Below, in pieces: positions 6,212 through 6,488 of a stretch of 6,488 nt of DNA. The notes under the pieces were generated by a model. The model was not told where the DNA came from. It worked only from the letters and a program-made list of their open reading frames with translations, and ran no database searches. The DNA is from Actinomycetes bacterium (GTDB taxonomy: Bacteria; Actinomycetota; Actinomycetes; Actinomycetales; Microbacteriaceae), in contig JAJYSF010000051.1 in NCBI GenBank assembly GCA_021793715.1, positions 1-6,488 of the forward strand. Reading direction: 5' to 3'. Every line of letters begins with the position of its first letter. Positions within the stretch are counted from its first letter, which is position 1. Both the position numbers and the translations under genes were made by a program.

Positions 6212-6266
6212 GGGTCGCCATGGTTTGCAGCTGCGGGGCCCTCCCGCCTGCAAACTATGGCGACCC
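6212..6266. repeat. Near-perfect long inverted repeat (19-bp arms) between a GNAT gene and cofD
   Basis: The left arm GGGTCGCCATGGTTTGCAG (6212-6230) and right arm CTGCAAACTATGGCGACCC (6248-6266) are reverse complements at 18 of 19 positions. The single difference is a G-T pair that stays a G-U wobble in + strand RNA. Inside, GCGGG (6233-6237) pairs with CCCGC (6243-6247) around a five-base loop. The element starts six bases beyond the stop codon of the - strand acetyltransferase gene and lies upstream of the cofD promoter. It could be a terminator for the acetyltransferase, but no T-tract follows. Its arms are richer in A/T than the surroundings, so a dispersed palindromic repeat (REP/MITE-like) is an alternative. 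Confidence 0.8.
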
Positions 6267-6271
6267 ATTGG

Positions 6272-6488
6272 TTAGTCGAGCGTCTTCTGCCACACGCCCT
6301 CCCAGAACCGGGGGACGAACCCCACGCGCTCATTGACGTCGAGCATGTGGCGGTTCTCCTCCGCGTTGAAGGTGAAGACACACCGCGACTCCCGCTCCGT
6401 CTCGTGCCACCCGATCAGACCGAGGCATTTCACGACGGTGCCGAGGCGGCGGCCGCGGTGCTCCGTGAGCACGAGCGTGCCGTAGTTC
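6272..6488 (-). CDS. GNAT-family acetyltransferase, C-terminal part (truncated by window edge)
   Basis: The last 71 residues of a protein whose beginning lies beyond the right edge; reading is open to the edge in the frame [16 protein letters not shown]. That stretch is the acetyl-CoA-binding motif A of GNAT enzymes (strand, then [11 protein letters not shown] with the R-x-x-G loop). It is followed by [18 protein letters not shown], the motif B region with the common N-x-x-N and 'iN..lGF' pattern, and an ending [11 protein letters not shown] typical of the fold. A GTG at 6472 lies inside motif A and is not a plausible start. The stop TAA is at 6272-6274, directly followed by the long inverted repeat. 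Same strand as cofD but separated from it by 93 bp. The substrate cannot be inferred. Confidence 0.85.
   Translation of the reverse strand, partial: NYGTLVLTEHRGRRLGTVVKCLGLIGWHETERESRCVFTFNAEENRHMLDVNERVGFVPRFWEGVWQKTLD

Noticed and set aside
6212..6266. CRISPR or attachment-site reading of the long inverted repeat
   Set aside because: There are only two arms, inverted rather than direct, with no spacer series and no integrase gene nearby in the window.

Overview
The window is high-GC, densely coded DNA with short intergenic gaps and GTG starts alongside ATG. It carries a CofD-type coenzyme F420 biosynthesis gene and a PadR regulator. Together these point to an actinobacterial chromosome, probably a Microbacteriaceae member such as Microbacterium. 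That placement is inferred from protein resemblance only. No rRNA, tRNA, insertion sequence, prophage gene or CRISPR array is visible.

Layout from left to right. (1) At the left edge, on the + strand, is the C-terminal end of a formamidopyrimidine-DNA glycosylase (Fpg/MutM) with an intact zinc finger and an apparent frame break just upstream. (2) Convergent to it is a large membrane-anchored M28-family metallopeptidase on the - strand (220-2655). It has the ERMP1-like layout: one N-terminal membrane anchor, an extracytoplasmic zinc peptidase domain, eight more membrane helices and an extracytoplasmic C-terminal domain. (3) Divergent from the peptidase is a PadR-family repressor gene (2774-3355). 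The 118-bp divergent region holds two identical TCCACAGTGGA palindromes, 30 bp centre to centre, over the predicted promoters. (4) Convergent to padR is a flavin-dependent monooxygenase of the CzcO/FMO type (- strand, 3392-4483). (5) Divergent from it is a GNAT acetyltransferase (4548-5117). (6) Convergent to that is cofD (- strand, 5213-6178), preceded by what looks like a leaderless promoter. (7) At the right edge is the C-terminal part of a second GNAT acetyltransferase, also on the - strand and truncated by the window.

The genes alternate in strand, so most are probably single-gene transcription units. The only clear functional coupling is the PadR/M28 pair, where shared operators suggest that PadR represses both itself and the peptidase. 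The most striking non-coding structure is a near-perfect inverted repeat (6212-6266, two 19-bp arms) between the partial GNAT gene and cofD. No multi-gene novel system is evident; the best leads are this palindrome, the twin operator and the frame break in the Fpg gene.
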